Shown piece after piece: positions 23,593-34,454 of a stretch of DNA of 64,000 nucleotides (the first letter of the stretch is position 1; every line of letters starts with the position of its first letter). Below the pieces are notes generated by a model. It did not search any database. It was given only the letters and a program-made list of their open reading frames with translations, and was not told the origin of the DNA. The position numbers and the translations under genes were made by a program. The DNA comes from Blakeslea trispora (lineage: Eukaryota > Mucoromycota > Mucoromycetes > Mucorales > Choanephoraceae): assembly GCA_025331445.1 (NCBI GenBank), contig JAIWNE010000117.1, forward strand, positions 1 to 64,000. The letters are read 5' to 3'.

Positions 23593-23887
23593 TGTGATAT
23601 ATTCACTATTGATAACAATAAAAAGTCAATCAGACCAAAAGAAAGATGTTTTATTCAGATATATGTTTTCTGTCTCTATTTATACTATGGGAAATACTGG
23701 TATGATAACTGAGTAACTTGAGCACAATGTATACATTGCCTGTAACCTGGATACATTGTATCTAGTGTTTGTACCGTTTGAACGCAACAGCCTGAGAATT
23801 CCATATATAGAAATAGACTGGTCACAATAAGCCTAATCTGATCTTTACTTTATTTTATTGCTCTGAAAGAGGCCGTTGTATGCAATA
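23593..23887 (-). repeat. 5' LTR of Ty3-2 with promoter
   Basis: The TATA box lies at 23677-23686 (minus-strand AGTATAAATA), with an AATAAA signal about 35 bp downstream on the minus strand, giving a compact promoter/polyadenylation layout. Transcription runs leftward into Gag at 23532. Confidence 0.92.
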
Positions 23888-23892
23888 TACTT

Positions 23893-23942
23893 TACTCGTT
23901 TTTATTGTGCCTGTTATATTCTCGGATATAACATATGCAACA
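23893..23942 (+). repeat. Solo LTR, right part
   Basis: This continues the LTR begun at 17362 after the TACTT duplication of Ty3-2, and ends GATATAACATATGCAACA. Confidence 0.5.
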
Positions 23943-24105
23943 AAAGGTAATTCAAATCGATAAATAATTACGTGATCAACGAAATATCAGTTTAGAGCAT
24001 TTAATACTTTAATCTAAACCTGAAGAAAAAAGTCAGGATGGGTTGAATTCTTTAAAAGCTTCGAGTTAGCAAATACGATTCAAATACAAACAACTTCATG
24101 ACATA

Positions 24106-24726
24106 CAGTGACCCGCAAAACTGTCCAAAAAGAATTAATTTTTACGTTTATCCCCGTTTTCAGGGTCTTAGACTCATTTAAACACCCGTTTATTGAACCT
24201 CATCTTGTAGCCCTAGCTGTTTACTACCTTTTCACATAGTATGAAGCTGATTGGTCAATTCTGGACGGAAAACGAAAACTTCAAAAAAATAATCTATTTG
24301 GACAGTTTTGCGGGTGTCCGAGAGAAATAGAATTGAAGGAGGGTGTGCACATAAAAGTTGGGTTTTTTCAGGGGGTAGGCTTGTTTTTCTTTTTTCTTCA
24401 CTTTTCTACAAGTTTCAAGTAAGTTCACCTCCTTTCTTTTTGACAACTGGTATATTGACATCGCGACATGTAGCGACATCTTTAACCTGATCGACAAAAT
24501 GCCAAGCCACGTAAGTAATGACAAGCGCAATGACGTCAAAGCAATGCTTTTGAATGGTAAAAGTGTTCGTGACAATGCCTCAACATTGGGTATCAGTAAA
24601 AGTACCGTTTCGAACATTCGTCGTGAGTGTAATGTCGACATGCCGCAACATCAAGGTGGCCGACTTGCCAAGATGAGCAAGTATCTCGAGCGCAAGGTTC
24701 TACAGGACATCAACACCGGTGCTTTT
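24106..24726 (+). mobile_element. Tc1-like element, 5' part only
   Basis: It begins after TA (24104-24105) with CAGTGACCCGCAAAACTG, has a ~210-bp end (24106-24316) that is itself inverted at its inner edge, then a leader and the first third of a transposase. It stops exactly where CACTA copy A begins. The missing remainder is not found on the other side of copy A, so more than a simple insertion happened. Confidence 0.82.
24499..24726 (+). pseudogene. Tc1-like transposase, N-terminal helix-turn-helix fragment
   Basis: About 76 residues match the start of the intact transposase at 34455-35471 (SNDKRNDVKAML, GISKSTVSNIRRE, PQHQGGRLAKMSK). This part would bind the inverted repeats. Homology ends after NTGAF; the frame then runs 17 codons into copy A. 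No catalytic acids remain. Confidence 0.85.
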
Positions 24727-25319
24727 CACTACAATCAACTGAAATTGCCTGCCGTCTCATCCACATTTTTTTTATGTTGATGAGACGGTGGTGAGACTGA
24801 TGATTTTTTACTGCTTAATTTAAAAATCTTATTTTCTCTACGAAAATACGTTCATTGTGGATAAAACTTTCTAGGATGACTCTTGGATAAATGTACTTTA
24901 TGTTTGTTAAATTGGATGTTGTGATTCCTTACAAAATCTTTCATAACTTGACGATTTTGTGTTTACAGCCTTTTTTAACCATTTTATTAAAAATTCAATT
25001 TCCGCCATTTTTCTTGAAATGACTTGGATTTTTTATTTTTTTTTCTAAGTCGAATAGGCTGTAAATTGAGTGAGATTGCTTTCCGGGTTACATATTTCTT
25101 GTCGTTGTTTGAATGCAAGAGGGCATATTTGCAATTAAATTGAAGATGTACCTTTCCAAGTACCTCAACATCGCTTTTTTTGGTATCAAAATGATCAGAA
25201 AAGCAAAAAGTAATAGATAAACAATCTTTCATAAAATAATAATAACTTTTGACTATTTTCATTTATTTTCTGAAAAAGCAGCGAATCTGTCTTAATTATA
25301 CTTTCAATACGAGGTGTCC

Positions 25320-25740
25320 ATTTTGAGCAACTTTTTTTTGGTTGATTCTTAATGAGGGTTTTTTTTGCAACTTTTTCCTAGCACTAACTTTTTATTTTTA
25401 AAAGAAATAGAATTTGACCATCCAATTCTTAAAAAGGTTTTTTTGCAACTTTTTTTCTAGCACTGATTTTTTATTTTTTAAAAGAAGGGTTTTTTTTTGC
25501 AACTTTTTTTTGGTTGATTCTCAATAAGGGTTTTTCTTCAACTTTTTTCTGGCACTGAGATTTATCTATTGCGAGGAATTAGCTGGCTCCTAATGAATGT
25601 TTTTTTTTTGCAACTTTTTTTCTAGCACTGATTTTTTATTTTCTGAAGAAGATATTTTTTTTGCAACTTTTTTTATTCTATGACATAGGATCATTTTTAT
25701 TCTTTTAAAGAGGCCTTTTTTTTGCAACTTTTTTTTGAAA
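25320..25740 (+). repeat. T-rich GCAAC array of copy A
   Basis: About eight irregular units each have a long T-run, GCAAC and another T-run, often followed by CTAGCACTGA and TTTTTATTTT. The same array is in copy B at about 47130-47580. A-rich arrays occupy the matching place in elements E1 and C. Confidence 0.7.
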
Positions 25741-26008
25741 TTGAATATGATATTAAGGATAGCGCTTGTTATTTAAATCAAAAAGAAGCGAAAAGAAGAT
25801 GTATCATAAATGATGTGAACTCATGTCAGGTTAATACAGTATGTACTGTATGGATTGTTTGGCCAATATTTAGAATATCGAGTAGGTATTCGCTCACACA
25901 ATTAAACTTGAATGTTTTGTATTAAATGTAAAGTGATAGATCGATCAATCTGTAATGTAAGAGTACAAAATAATTACTGGATAATAATCACTTCTTTATT
26001 TTTTTTAA

Positions 26009-26850
26009 TCAATCGTTGACATCGTATTTTGATGCTTTTTTTGATTTTTTTTCTAAAGATTTAATATCCATTTGAAGCTTTGTGTATACTGGATCGATAG
26101 GTGGATACACACAATCCTCTTCTAAAATCAGGAGATTGTAATGAAATTCTTCAAGTTGCAAAACAATCGGCTTTCTTTCTTCAATGACACCACAGATTGG
26201 CACCATCAGAGTTGGCTTGTTCACCTTGTTGCTGTCCATGATTGTTACAGCAATCTTGTACGTGTCAGCAACAATCTAGCTGCACTCAATACCATTATAC
26301 CAAAACTGGGAAGGACAGGAAGCATTGTTGTTGTTCAGTGCAAAAGAAAGAATGCTTCTTACCTTTTCGACGTCAAACCTATTTCTTTCTATTAAACAGA
26401 ATATCCATTATATGCTGACTTTACTACATACCTCATCTTCTTGTAAGTCTCCAAGTTTTCTTCAAAAGTCAGCAGCATTTCTTTCTTGACTTGCATGTGT
26501 CTGGTGTTGTCATGGTAGATTCCATACGCAATTGCGTGGAACCCACAGTATCCAGAAGAAGGACTTACAACCACACGCTTTTCGGCAGCATAAAGTGTGG
26601 TGTCAGCTTTATGCTTGCTGATTATATCGATCTCGGGATGGTTGTGGGGTTTTTGCTTCTTGCTGAGAATCCAAGAGAGCCCCTTCTTGGTGGACTTGTT
26701 GTAGTGGACCTGAAAGCTACAGCCGGGAATCTTGCACTTGGCATATACTTTCTGGTCAGTCTTGAGTCTAAACCCAATGAAGTGTTTAGCTGTCCAGGGA
26801 ATGTTCTGGAGAACGTAGTCAGCAACATCGTGTTTGGTGAATGAGTTTGA
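26009..26850 (-). pseudogene. Zinc finger-OTU protease gene of copy A
   Basis: This is a minus-strand gene, divergent from the transposase. The N-terminal region has CKIPGC then HNH about 30 residues later, a C-C-H-x-H finger like the FAR1/GCM type. The OTU core follows: SPSSGYCGFHAIAYGIY (catalytic Cys block) and, after an intron (26431-26379, GT-AG, in frame), EFHYNLLIL as the likely His block. TAG on the minus strand (26276-26278) breaks the frame where copy B has CAG. A one-base insertion near the 5' end also shifts it. OTU enzymes are ubiquitin-specific proteases; in a transposon the substrate might be transposase or host silencing factors, which is only inference. The true start is uncertain. 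Confidence 0.75.
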
Positions 26851-27405
26851 GAGTTCGGGTTACATGTTGAGGTGAATGAGATTGCGCGTAAAGATAACTA
26901 AAGTAAAATAAAATAAAAACTTTTGTTTAGCCAAGGGTCATATACAGACTCAACAAACCGTATTCAAACTGAGGTAAAAAAAAGTAGATGATACGATATT
27001 ATGTGAGATGCAAAAAGTAATTTGAAAAAAGCGGGTGTAACAGATTTCTTTTTTTTTAAAAAAATTGGGAATCAGCGATACTTATTTATCAGCAAAACAT
27101 TATTCTCCTTTAGCCAAACAACATGAAGTTTCCTCTCAAATGAATACAACAATGGTGAGGAAATTGCATGTGTTAAATTGTGTGAAGAAAAATGGATTTG
27201 AAGCGATGTTTAGCACATTTAAGACAAAAGGGGTTATAATCAAGTCTGATAATGAATTTATTGTTCTTGTCAGATGATATCAGATAGCCGATTATATTAA
27301 TTGTGTACCTGTTGAGTAAGAAAATCTCAAACCTGTATATAATAATATGTTGACAGATTAATCGAATGCTCTTTCTACCTAAATTTAACAAAAAATATAT
27401 CAATT
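26851..27405. promoter_or_regulatory. Divergent intergenic region of copy A
   Basis: This is about 550 bp between the start of the minus-strand OTU gene and the plus-strand transposase, so both promoters must lie here. I cannot point to a defensible TATA box. The same region occurs in copy B (about 48691-49238). Confidence 0.45.
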
Positions 27406-29750
27406 ATGTCTGGATCTCTTCTCTTCTGTTACTGTGGTGAATGTTTCAACTTTTCTGACGAAGAAAGATGGTTGCCTCAGTATACCGTTCAGTATCACAA
27501 GACAAACAATTTGTTTGGAGGCGTTGCCTTCAATGAGTGGGCTGCCATCAATGGTAAAGCATTTTATGGAATAAAAATACAACATGTATGGTAACGCTAT
27601 TGATTTTTTAAATGAGCAATTTTTTGACATGGCTGGCTTGTCTGAGCAAGATGTCAACAACGACATCGAATTAATGGATGCTGATGGTAATAAAAAACAA
27701 ATAACTGAGGAATTCAATGTTAATTATTTTGCTACGTAGATGATGAATTCATGGAAGAAGACTTCAGCATCATGGCCACAGGTGGCGATGAAGAATGGCT
27801 TGAAGTTGCTACCTCTGCTTTCGAGCCTGAGGAGGTGACTACTGAAGTTGTTGAAATCGACGAAGTCGATCAACTCGCTGACACTTTTGCTTCAAGTAAA
27901 TTTTAATAAATAAACCTGTTTGATATTTCAACTGAACAATTCTTTTAAACCATGTCTATTATAGGCAAAGTTCCTTCTTCAGCAGCGGCTAAGATTCTAT
28001 TTGCAATGGTTGTCAAGCTCCACAACAAGTACACCACTCACGAAGGCACTGAGTATGTTATGGAATGCTCGAATCAAGTCATGGAAGAAACTGGCGACTC
28101 CTTCCGTTTCCCTAAGCGTGTGCCTACCTTCTTGAATCGTACTGCTCTACTCAATGGTAGTACGGAGGGTGTCAAGGCTTATGTTGTTTGTCCAAAGTGT
28201 CATGCTTTGCATGAAAAAACGGATGGTGCAGTCATCTGTGACAAGCCCATGGCCAATGCCATATTCATCCCCACGCACGCCTCATTCTACTGTACTGGAA
28301 ATCTATTGGCGTTGAACAACCGTGTTCCTGCTACTTTGCCCGTTCAGATGGAGCATGCCTACTGCTCTGTCGAGGCTACTCTAAAAAAGTTTTTCAGAAG
28401 ACGAGGTTTTGCCGACCAACTTGCCCAGTGGAAACACCCTCGCACTTTGGAAGGTTACTATTTGGACTTGCAAAATGCCAGCATGTTCAACACTTTCAAG
28501 GCCTTGCCCACTGATGCGGTTCCCTTTGCCCATGAGTCTAACTATAACTTGCAACTGGCTCTTAACATCGATTGGTTTAGTCCCTTTGAGCACAGTTACA
28601 GTGTAGGCTGTATCTACATGTCCATACTTAACTTGCCAAAGAAGGACGGCCGCGATCTAAAGAAGAACATGATCTTGGTTGGTGTGATCCCCGGCCCTAG
28701 TGAGCCTAGTACAACTGCAATCAACCATTATCTTCGACCTTTGGTGAATGAGCTCTTGGTGTTGATGAGATGTGTAGACATGCCAGTCACTTTGATCGAT
28801 GGCAAGGTTGTTTACAACAAAGTCCGAGCAGCCATCTCCTTGATCAGTTGTGATATGCCCGCAACAAAAAAGCTAATTGGCAGCCTGTCCTACAATGGTC
28901 ATCGTGCTTGGCACATGTGTGATCTTGTTTTCCCTTCCCTTCCTGGTGGTGTCAGTAGACACAGTTACTGTTACTGAAACTGTGACAGCTGGCCCAAAAA
29001 GGATTTCAATGTCACTCGCCAAGCTTCCGAGGACTGGTTAAGAGCATCCTCTGGTGTAAGAAGAAAGGAAGTAGAAAAGGCAACTGGATCATGGTACTCT
29101 ATCCTCAATGAATTACCTTATTTTAGTTACGATCTGGTTGCCCTGGAACCGATGCATTGTTTGTATTTGGGCATTGCCAAACGATGCATTTCTGCCATGA
29201 CACCCCTGACTTCGTACGAAGTCATCCAACAGAAGATGAAGAAGATGGTTGTCAACCCAAATCACTTTTGCGGCCCTCTCTCTAACAAGATCGGTGAAAA
29301 CGGTTTTCACAATGTCAAGGCAGTGGAGTTCAAGGACTTTGTGGTTGGTGTTGCTTCTTTGGTGCTAAAAGGAGTAATTGGAGAAGATGAATTTGCTGTA
29401 GTGATGAACCTCATCAAGGCATTCAAAATCCTGGAAGGTGATAGCATAGCTATATCTGACATCGAGGTTGTTCACAACTATTTGCTTGCTTTTGCTGTGG
29501 GGTACGAGAGGTTATACTCTCATGACTTAGTTACCCCTAACTTCCATTTCATGTTTCATCTTCGCGTCTCAATGCGAAAGTGGGGTCCTGTTTCTTGCTT
29601 CTGGGGGTTCAATTTTGAACGAAACAACAGGTTTGTAAAAAGAATCCGTACCAACCACCGACAAGGCCTTGAAAAAACGTATATGAAAAAATGCAATCAA
29701 TCATCTTCTCTGAAGATTTTGATTTTCTTACACATAATAGTTCCAACTGA
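27406..29750 (+). pseudogene. CACTA/Plavaka transposase of copy A, four exons
   Basis: Exons are 27406-27553, 27612-27686, 27740-27895 and 27965-29750; all three introns are phase 1, short and GT-AG, except that the first acceptor is AA here and AG in copy B. The N-terminus has a CxCxxC...H cluster (FCYCGECF...YHK). The core shows NIDWFSPFEHSYSVGCIYMSILNLP, then VGVIPGPSEP and NHYLRPLVNELL, which are signatures of fungal CACTA-like Plavaka transposases. ELPYF...LEPMHCLYLGIAK and the late WGFNFERNNRFVKRIRTN follow. TGA at 28975-28977 (TGG in copy B) and a one-A deletion near 29690 break the frame. It would cut the element at its CACTA ends. Confidence 0.85.
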
Positions 29751-30099
29751 TCATCTTTTTTTTGTCTTGTTTCTGACCTTCTTTTCTTTCTCTAGATTTC
29801 TTTTTTTTTCCTTTATTTCTGTTTTTTTTCACACCTGCTTTTTCTTCTCTAATCTTTGTATCTCTTTTTTTTTCAAATAAGTTCTTTGGTACACAAAAAA
29901 AAGGGTCTTTTAAAAAGAATCCCTAGTATTTAAAAAAAAAAGTAATCGTTACCCATTATGTTAATGTGCACTTCATGTATGATTGTGTTTATTATCTTTA
30001 TCAGATTCTAAGTCATTCCAAATTTCTTAATGTCAGTGATGCTCATGACAATGTGATGACAAAAAGCAATAGATATTTGGTTTGTATCACCACTGTAGT

Positions 30100-30670
30100 A
30101 ATTATGGTTGATTGAATAAAGAAAAAACAAGAAAGTACTTTGATAATCTCTTTATTCTTAAAAAGTGGAATAATGTTTCTAAACTAGATGATACAGTGGT
30201 TTTTATACAATTTCTATAGTCCGTGTCTACTCGAATGTGAATGGATTTTACTAATCCTTATTCCCATAAAATATAAGGGAAATAATCTTTATATGACGGT
30301 TGAGGTCTTCTTCCAGTGTTCTACCATTGTCCTGTATTTTTACCGTTCCTGAATACAGTTGGATTAGGACTTTAAATCTGGGATGGCTTGATTTGGAACT
30401 TGTGTAATTTTCTCTGCCCTTTTTCTTCTAAGTAAGCATTTACTTCTTACTTTGTCTTATATGTATATTAGCTTTCCCTCTTTATATTATGTTGAGCTTC
30501 TAGTAGTTTGAGTTGTATATCGTATTTTAAATAAGCGATTCTTTTATTTGATATCACCAGCCGCCGGCTTTGCTTCGCAAAACGGAGGGCGGCTTTACCC
30601 CCACCACCCATCAACCCAGCAGCTTAAACGTAATAAATGTTTGCTAGTTTGAAGCATTTTGCAATCCAAA
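30100..30670. other. Spacer with one GC-rich hairpin
   Basis: This is AT-rich sequence with no supported gene. A GC-rich foldback (GCCGCC at 30560-30565 against GGGCGGC at 30587-30593) interrupts it. A possible minus-strand TATA/AATAAA pair near 30130-30210 hints at LTR remains, but I found no ends. Confidence 0.4.
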
Positions 30671-30920
30671 CCTCCATTGCGGTAATAAAATTAGCACCTC
30701 CGCTGCGCTTTGGTTAATTTTCTTTACCTTCATTATGGTTTAGAACGCTTCGCTTTGAAACATGCTCGTGCTGCCGCAAGCCAACTAATCCGATGAGAAT
30801 ATCAATGTGGGGGCCCCACCCATATTATTTTTGAACCTTCGCTATGGTATAAAATAACCCCTTCGCTGCGCTTCGTGTATTTTAAACCGTCGCTTTGGTA
30901 AAAAAAAACATGTGTCCCGG
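30671..30920 (+). repeat. ~250-bp repeat, left copy of an inverted pair
   Basis: It matches the reverse complement of 38523-38772 closely over its whole length (shared words: CCTCCATTGCGGTAATAAAA, CTTCGCTGCGCTTCGTG, ACATGTGTCCCGGG). It contains several CTTCGCT-type short repeats. The pair encloses Ty3-3. Confidence 0.85.
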
Positions 30921-31486
30921 GGCAGCGAAAAAGACTTGAGCTTATCCTAATAATTAGTTCATAACTAAGTCAGATGGGATTGAATATGAGTGAGTCTTTC
31001 AAAAGCAACAATCCATGCTTGCTTTCAAAAATAAAAACTCATCTAAACTTAAGACTCGAATTATCTAAGGAAATAGCAGATCAATCGAATGATATGGACT
31101 GTCCTGATTTTGGAAAGTGTAGGAACCAATTTAATTAATAGAAAAGTACGATCAAGGTTTGCAATAACTGAAGTGAAGCTCAAATATTAAACGTAAGTTC
31201 CAATACACTTTGAAACTCTTTGGAAGGGTTAGCGCTCGCCTAAGAAGATTTGCAAGATATAATGGTTCTAGTTGCAAAGGACTTAAAATTGACTTATCCT
31301 TACAATAACACAGTTTAAGTTTTAATACTGCCAAAAAATCTTCCCCTAATCCACATCAAAGCAACACAATGATAGCAAATACATCTCATTTAACCGCAAT
31401 CATTCCTCATAGAAGATTCATTACTCAATTTTCTTGCGATGTTTCTAGTATACTGAGTGTTGAGAGGATCATACTCGCTTCGCGTG

Positions 31487-31510
31487 AGGGGGAGGGACAA
31501 CCCTCCCCCT
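31487..31510. repeat. GC-rich perfect hairpin 1
   Basis: A 10-bp perfect stem (arm AGGGGGAGGG) with loop ACAA, preceded by CTTCGCGTG. It is very GC-rich in AT-rich DNA. Confidence 0.85.
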
Positions 31511-31573
31511 TAAACCCCCTCCCAGATGGCTAAGGCTTACTCTACTGATCCTGACTAATGATGGCTTCGCGTT

Positions 31574-31597
31574 TGGGGGAGGGACGACCCTCCCCCA
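31574..31597. repeat. GC-rich perfect hairpin 2
   Basis: A 10-bp perfect stem (arm TGGGGGAGGG) with loop ACGA, preceded by CTTCGCGTT. It is a near-copy of hairpin 1, 87 bp away. Confidence 0.85.
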
Positions 31598-31754
31598 GCA
31601 GGTTTAACGCTCGTAAGTTGTTGCTGTCTAAGGCTAATCAGTTTTCTGAGATTCAAATTTAATTTGTGACTGAGAAATTAGAAAGCGTGTAAAAAAAGTT
31701 ACAAAAGACTCTATGTTTTTAATTATATAGATTTTCAGTATCTACTTTTATTTA

Positions 31755-34227
31755 TCATATGGTGAAATCACCACAAGGATGATACGGTGTAGAGTATCTC
31801 CTATCGATACCAAGATTGTCTGATAATTGTTTCATCAACATGTTCCTAAATTCGGTACCATTGTCACTCTGAATAATTCGAGGAAATCCATGGTCGCCAA
31901 AGATACTGATTAACTCTCTCGCAACACTGTCTGATTGCTTATTCTTGAGAGGTCTGATTACAACATACTTTGTGCAGATATCTGTCAATACTAGTAAGTA
32001 TATATAGCCTTCCTCAGTAACAGGTAAAGGTCCAGCCAAGTCAATGGCAACATGATCAAAGGGTCTATGTGCTACAACGTTTGTTAAGGGATGAAAACCT
32101 CTTCTCTTGATGTTGTGCTTCTGACATTCTTTGCAACTACTGACTAACTCCTTGGCCTCATCGTAGATGTTGATCCAGTACATACCTTGACTGTGTATTT
32201 CACGTACCAGTGCCTGATAACCACAATGACCAAATGTGTGTGTCTCTAATAATATGCCATCTCTCTCTTCTTCAGGCGGAACTAGATAATCGGTCACTTC
32301 TTGCTTATTTTCAACTAAGTGAGTAGCAAGCACTTTGATGCGTCTATCTCTGCTAAATTTCTTTTTGCGTGTGACAACTCTTTTGATATCTGGTCTGACC
32401 ACTGCATTATCTCTGACACTATCCTCCACCAGTTTGTGTTTATCATCTAAAGGTGGATACAAACGGCTAAGTTGATTGGGAAGCTTGTTAAGTATACCAG
32501 GAATGTGAATAACATCAAAGTCGAAATCCAGCAAAGTCTCCATCCATCCTATCATCATTGGATTTGCGATCTTTTGAGTGTGGAGGTAGATCAATTCCTT
32601 ATGATTTGTGTATACGGTAAAGTGTGTGCCCCATAGGAATTTGCGAAACTTCTTGAGTGCTAACACAATGGCATAAAGTTCTCTCTTAGTAGTAATCCAT
32701 CGACGCTGCGAGGGTGACAGTGAAGAGGAGAAAGAGCTCACGTACTTGTCGCGCCCTTGGATATCCTTCTGATACAAGACGGCTGCAACACCATATAAAG
32801 ATGCATCAGTGGCTACGTAGAACTTTTCATTTATGTTGGGATAATGCAATAACACATTCGATTGCAAAATATCTTTTAAGACTTGAAAACTCTTGGTCTG
32901 CTCATCACCCCATAACTCCGTAATGTTGGTAGCGTGGCTCAATCGAGTGATGGGTTTGGCGACTCTAGAAACTATAGGTATGTAATCACGAAAATAGTCG
33001 ATTAGTCCCATAAATTGTTGTACTTACTTATGACTCTTGTTTGGGACAGGCCAATTCTGTACATTTGTTAATTTTTTACGATCTACTTTAGTGCCCGTAG
33101 CATCAACTACAAAGCCCAAGAGTCTAACAGAGTGCTGGAACCATACACACTTCTTTGGATTAATAATCAAATTTGCTGCAGTAAGCTTTTCTAGTACCGC
33201 TTTGACATCGTCAATATGCTGCTCAAGTGTTTCTCTGGCAACAATGCAATCATCAACAAAGTTTTGTACACAAGTCATGCCATCAAACAAAATTGCTAAG
33301 CATTTCTAAAATTGTGAGGTCAACATCTTCAATCCGAAACAACCCTTTATAAAAGAGTACTGGATATTATCATGAGTGAAACTCAACTTATGAGAATCAC
33401 TTGGATTGATCTTAAAACGATGAAACGCTTCAGTGCAATCAATGATGTTAAAATATTTCTTGCCCTTTAGATTATCGAATATATCTCTGACCAAAGGTAC
33501 AGGATGATTGAAAGTAGGAGGTAGGATTTGATTTAACAATCGTACATCAAGACATACTCGATGACTGACAATGTTTCCTAGCTTGTCTCTCTTTGGAACT
33601 AATAGAAGAGGACTATTAAAGGATGTATTAATGGGGCATTTTACTATGGTTTCTGCCTCAAGCCATTCCTTTATCTGGGTATCTAGTACAGGTTTTAAAG
33701 TATGGGGAATAGGATATTGACGTCTATAAGCTATCGCACCTTCCTTGGTTGGGAAGTATATAACAGATTCTGGCATAGGACAATATGATGATTTAGGGAT
33801 ATTCTCATTCGCCTTTCTGACATGTTGTATTGCTTCGAAGACTTTGGCTCTTTGATCAATTGTTCCAGCTGGAGAATTGTCAGGCTCAAAATTGTTTTCA
33901 TGTTCCAAATTAATATTCTTAAGAATATGATTATCAGCGTCTGCTGTATCTGAATGAGAATGTTCACCCTCAAGACGAAACGCAACACCTGTTAGACCAA
34001 TATTCATCTTATGTAAAATATCTGTGCCCAATAAAATATCAAATTCAAATCCTGAGTTAAATTCTAGAACTTCAAGTGAATGTTCAAAAACGATTCCATT
34101 AGAGTATTTAAACTTCAAAGGATCTGTTATACCAATTCGTGATGCACCATTATTATTTTTCAGAAAATTATATGTACCAGAAATCTTATTTATTTTAAAT
34201 TTCTGAAGTAAAGATGCTTTACTAATA
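31755..34227 (-). pseudogene. Ty3-3 pol, 3' portion: protease end, RT, RNase H, integrase start
   Basis: Protease sequence resumes directly after the Tc1-like insertion (SKASLLQKFKI) and shows DILLGTDIL. RT has VPKRDKLGN, RVCLDVRLLN and QNFVDDCIVA. RNase H has ATDASLYGVAAV and TTKRELYAI. Integrase has the HHCC finger (FGHCGYQALVREIHSQG, CKECQKH), AIDLAGP and QSDNGTEF, then ends after YHPCGD before the third acid. In-frame stops are at 33306 (TAG) and 33022 (TAA); both fit CAG/CAA to TAG/TAA changes. No chromodomain or 3' LTR remains. Confidence 0.88.
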
Positions 34228-34437
34228 CAGTGACCCGCAAAACTGTTCAAAAAGATTTTTTTTTACTTTGAACCTTATGATCGGGTATTCAAACACATTT
34301 TAAACCCCTTTTGTCATACCTTGTTGGAAAGCCTCAGTAATTTACTATATGATGACCAGGTTGCACAATGATTGGTTGACCTTGAAATGAATACCACTAT
34401 TTTAAAAAAAAAAAGTCTTTTTGAACAGTTTTGCGGG
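34228..34437 (+). repeat. Left ~210-bp inverted repeat of the Tc1-like element
   Basis: Near-identical to the reverse complement of 36209-36418; the inner edge carries TTGAACAGTTTTGCGGGTG, the inverted terminal word. Confidence 0.9.
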
Positions 34438-34454
34438 TGTGCATTATATTTTTA

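Larger units (their letters stand above)
17747..23887 (-). mobile_element. Ty3/gypsy chromovirus Ty3-2, nearly intact
   Basis: This is a 6141-bp minus-strand element with 295-bp LTRs (17747-18041 and 23593-23887) and a perfect 5-bp target duplication TACTT (17742-17746, 23888-23892). The LTRs differ at three sites by eye, all transitions, so insertion looks recent. One long frame from 23532 to 18211 is interrupted by a single TAA. It lies inside an older solo LTR. A polypurine tract (minus strand GGAGGAGGGTAA, 18042-18053) abuts the 3' LTR. Confidence 0.95.
24727..30095 (+). mobile_element. CACTA/Plavaka-type transposon copy A, 3' truncated
   Basis: It begins exactly at CACTACAATC, the same end as copy B (46535), and follows copy B closely to about 30095, where the two diverge. 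It holds a subterminal hairpin with the GTCTCATC motif (about 24753-24790), a T-rich GCAAC array, a minus-strand finger-OTU gene and a plus-strand spliced transposase gene. The C-terminal-domain gene and the minus accessory gene of copy B are missing, so this is a right-truncated copy. Confidence 0.85.
30921..31754. other. Spacer with two GC-rich hairpins, no gene
   Basis: Apart from the two hairpins at 31487-31510 and 31574-31597, I see nothing here. The 3' end of Ty3-3 pol fades out at 31755 without an LTR. Confidence 0.5.

Noticed and set aside
27065..27277. 70-codon plus-strand frame upstream of the copy A transposase
   Set aside because: It is kept in copy B only as expected from recent duplication, and it lies in the divergent promoter region with no recognisable features.
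30086..30100. ACTGTAGTA as the right CACTA end of copy A
   Set aside because: It resembles a terminal sequence, but copy B continues for 3.4 kb past this point with more genes and its own end, there is no matching 3-bp target, and the split Tc1-like gene does not resume after it.
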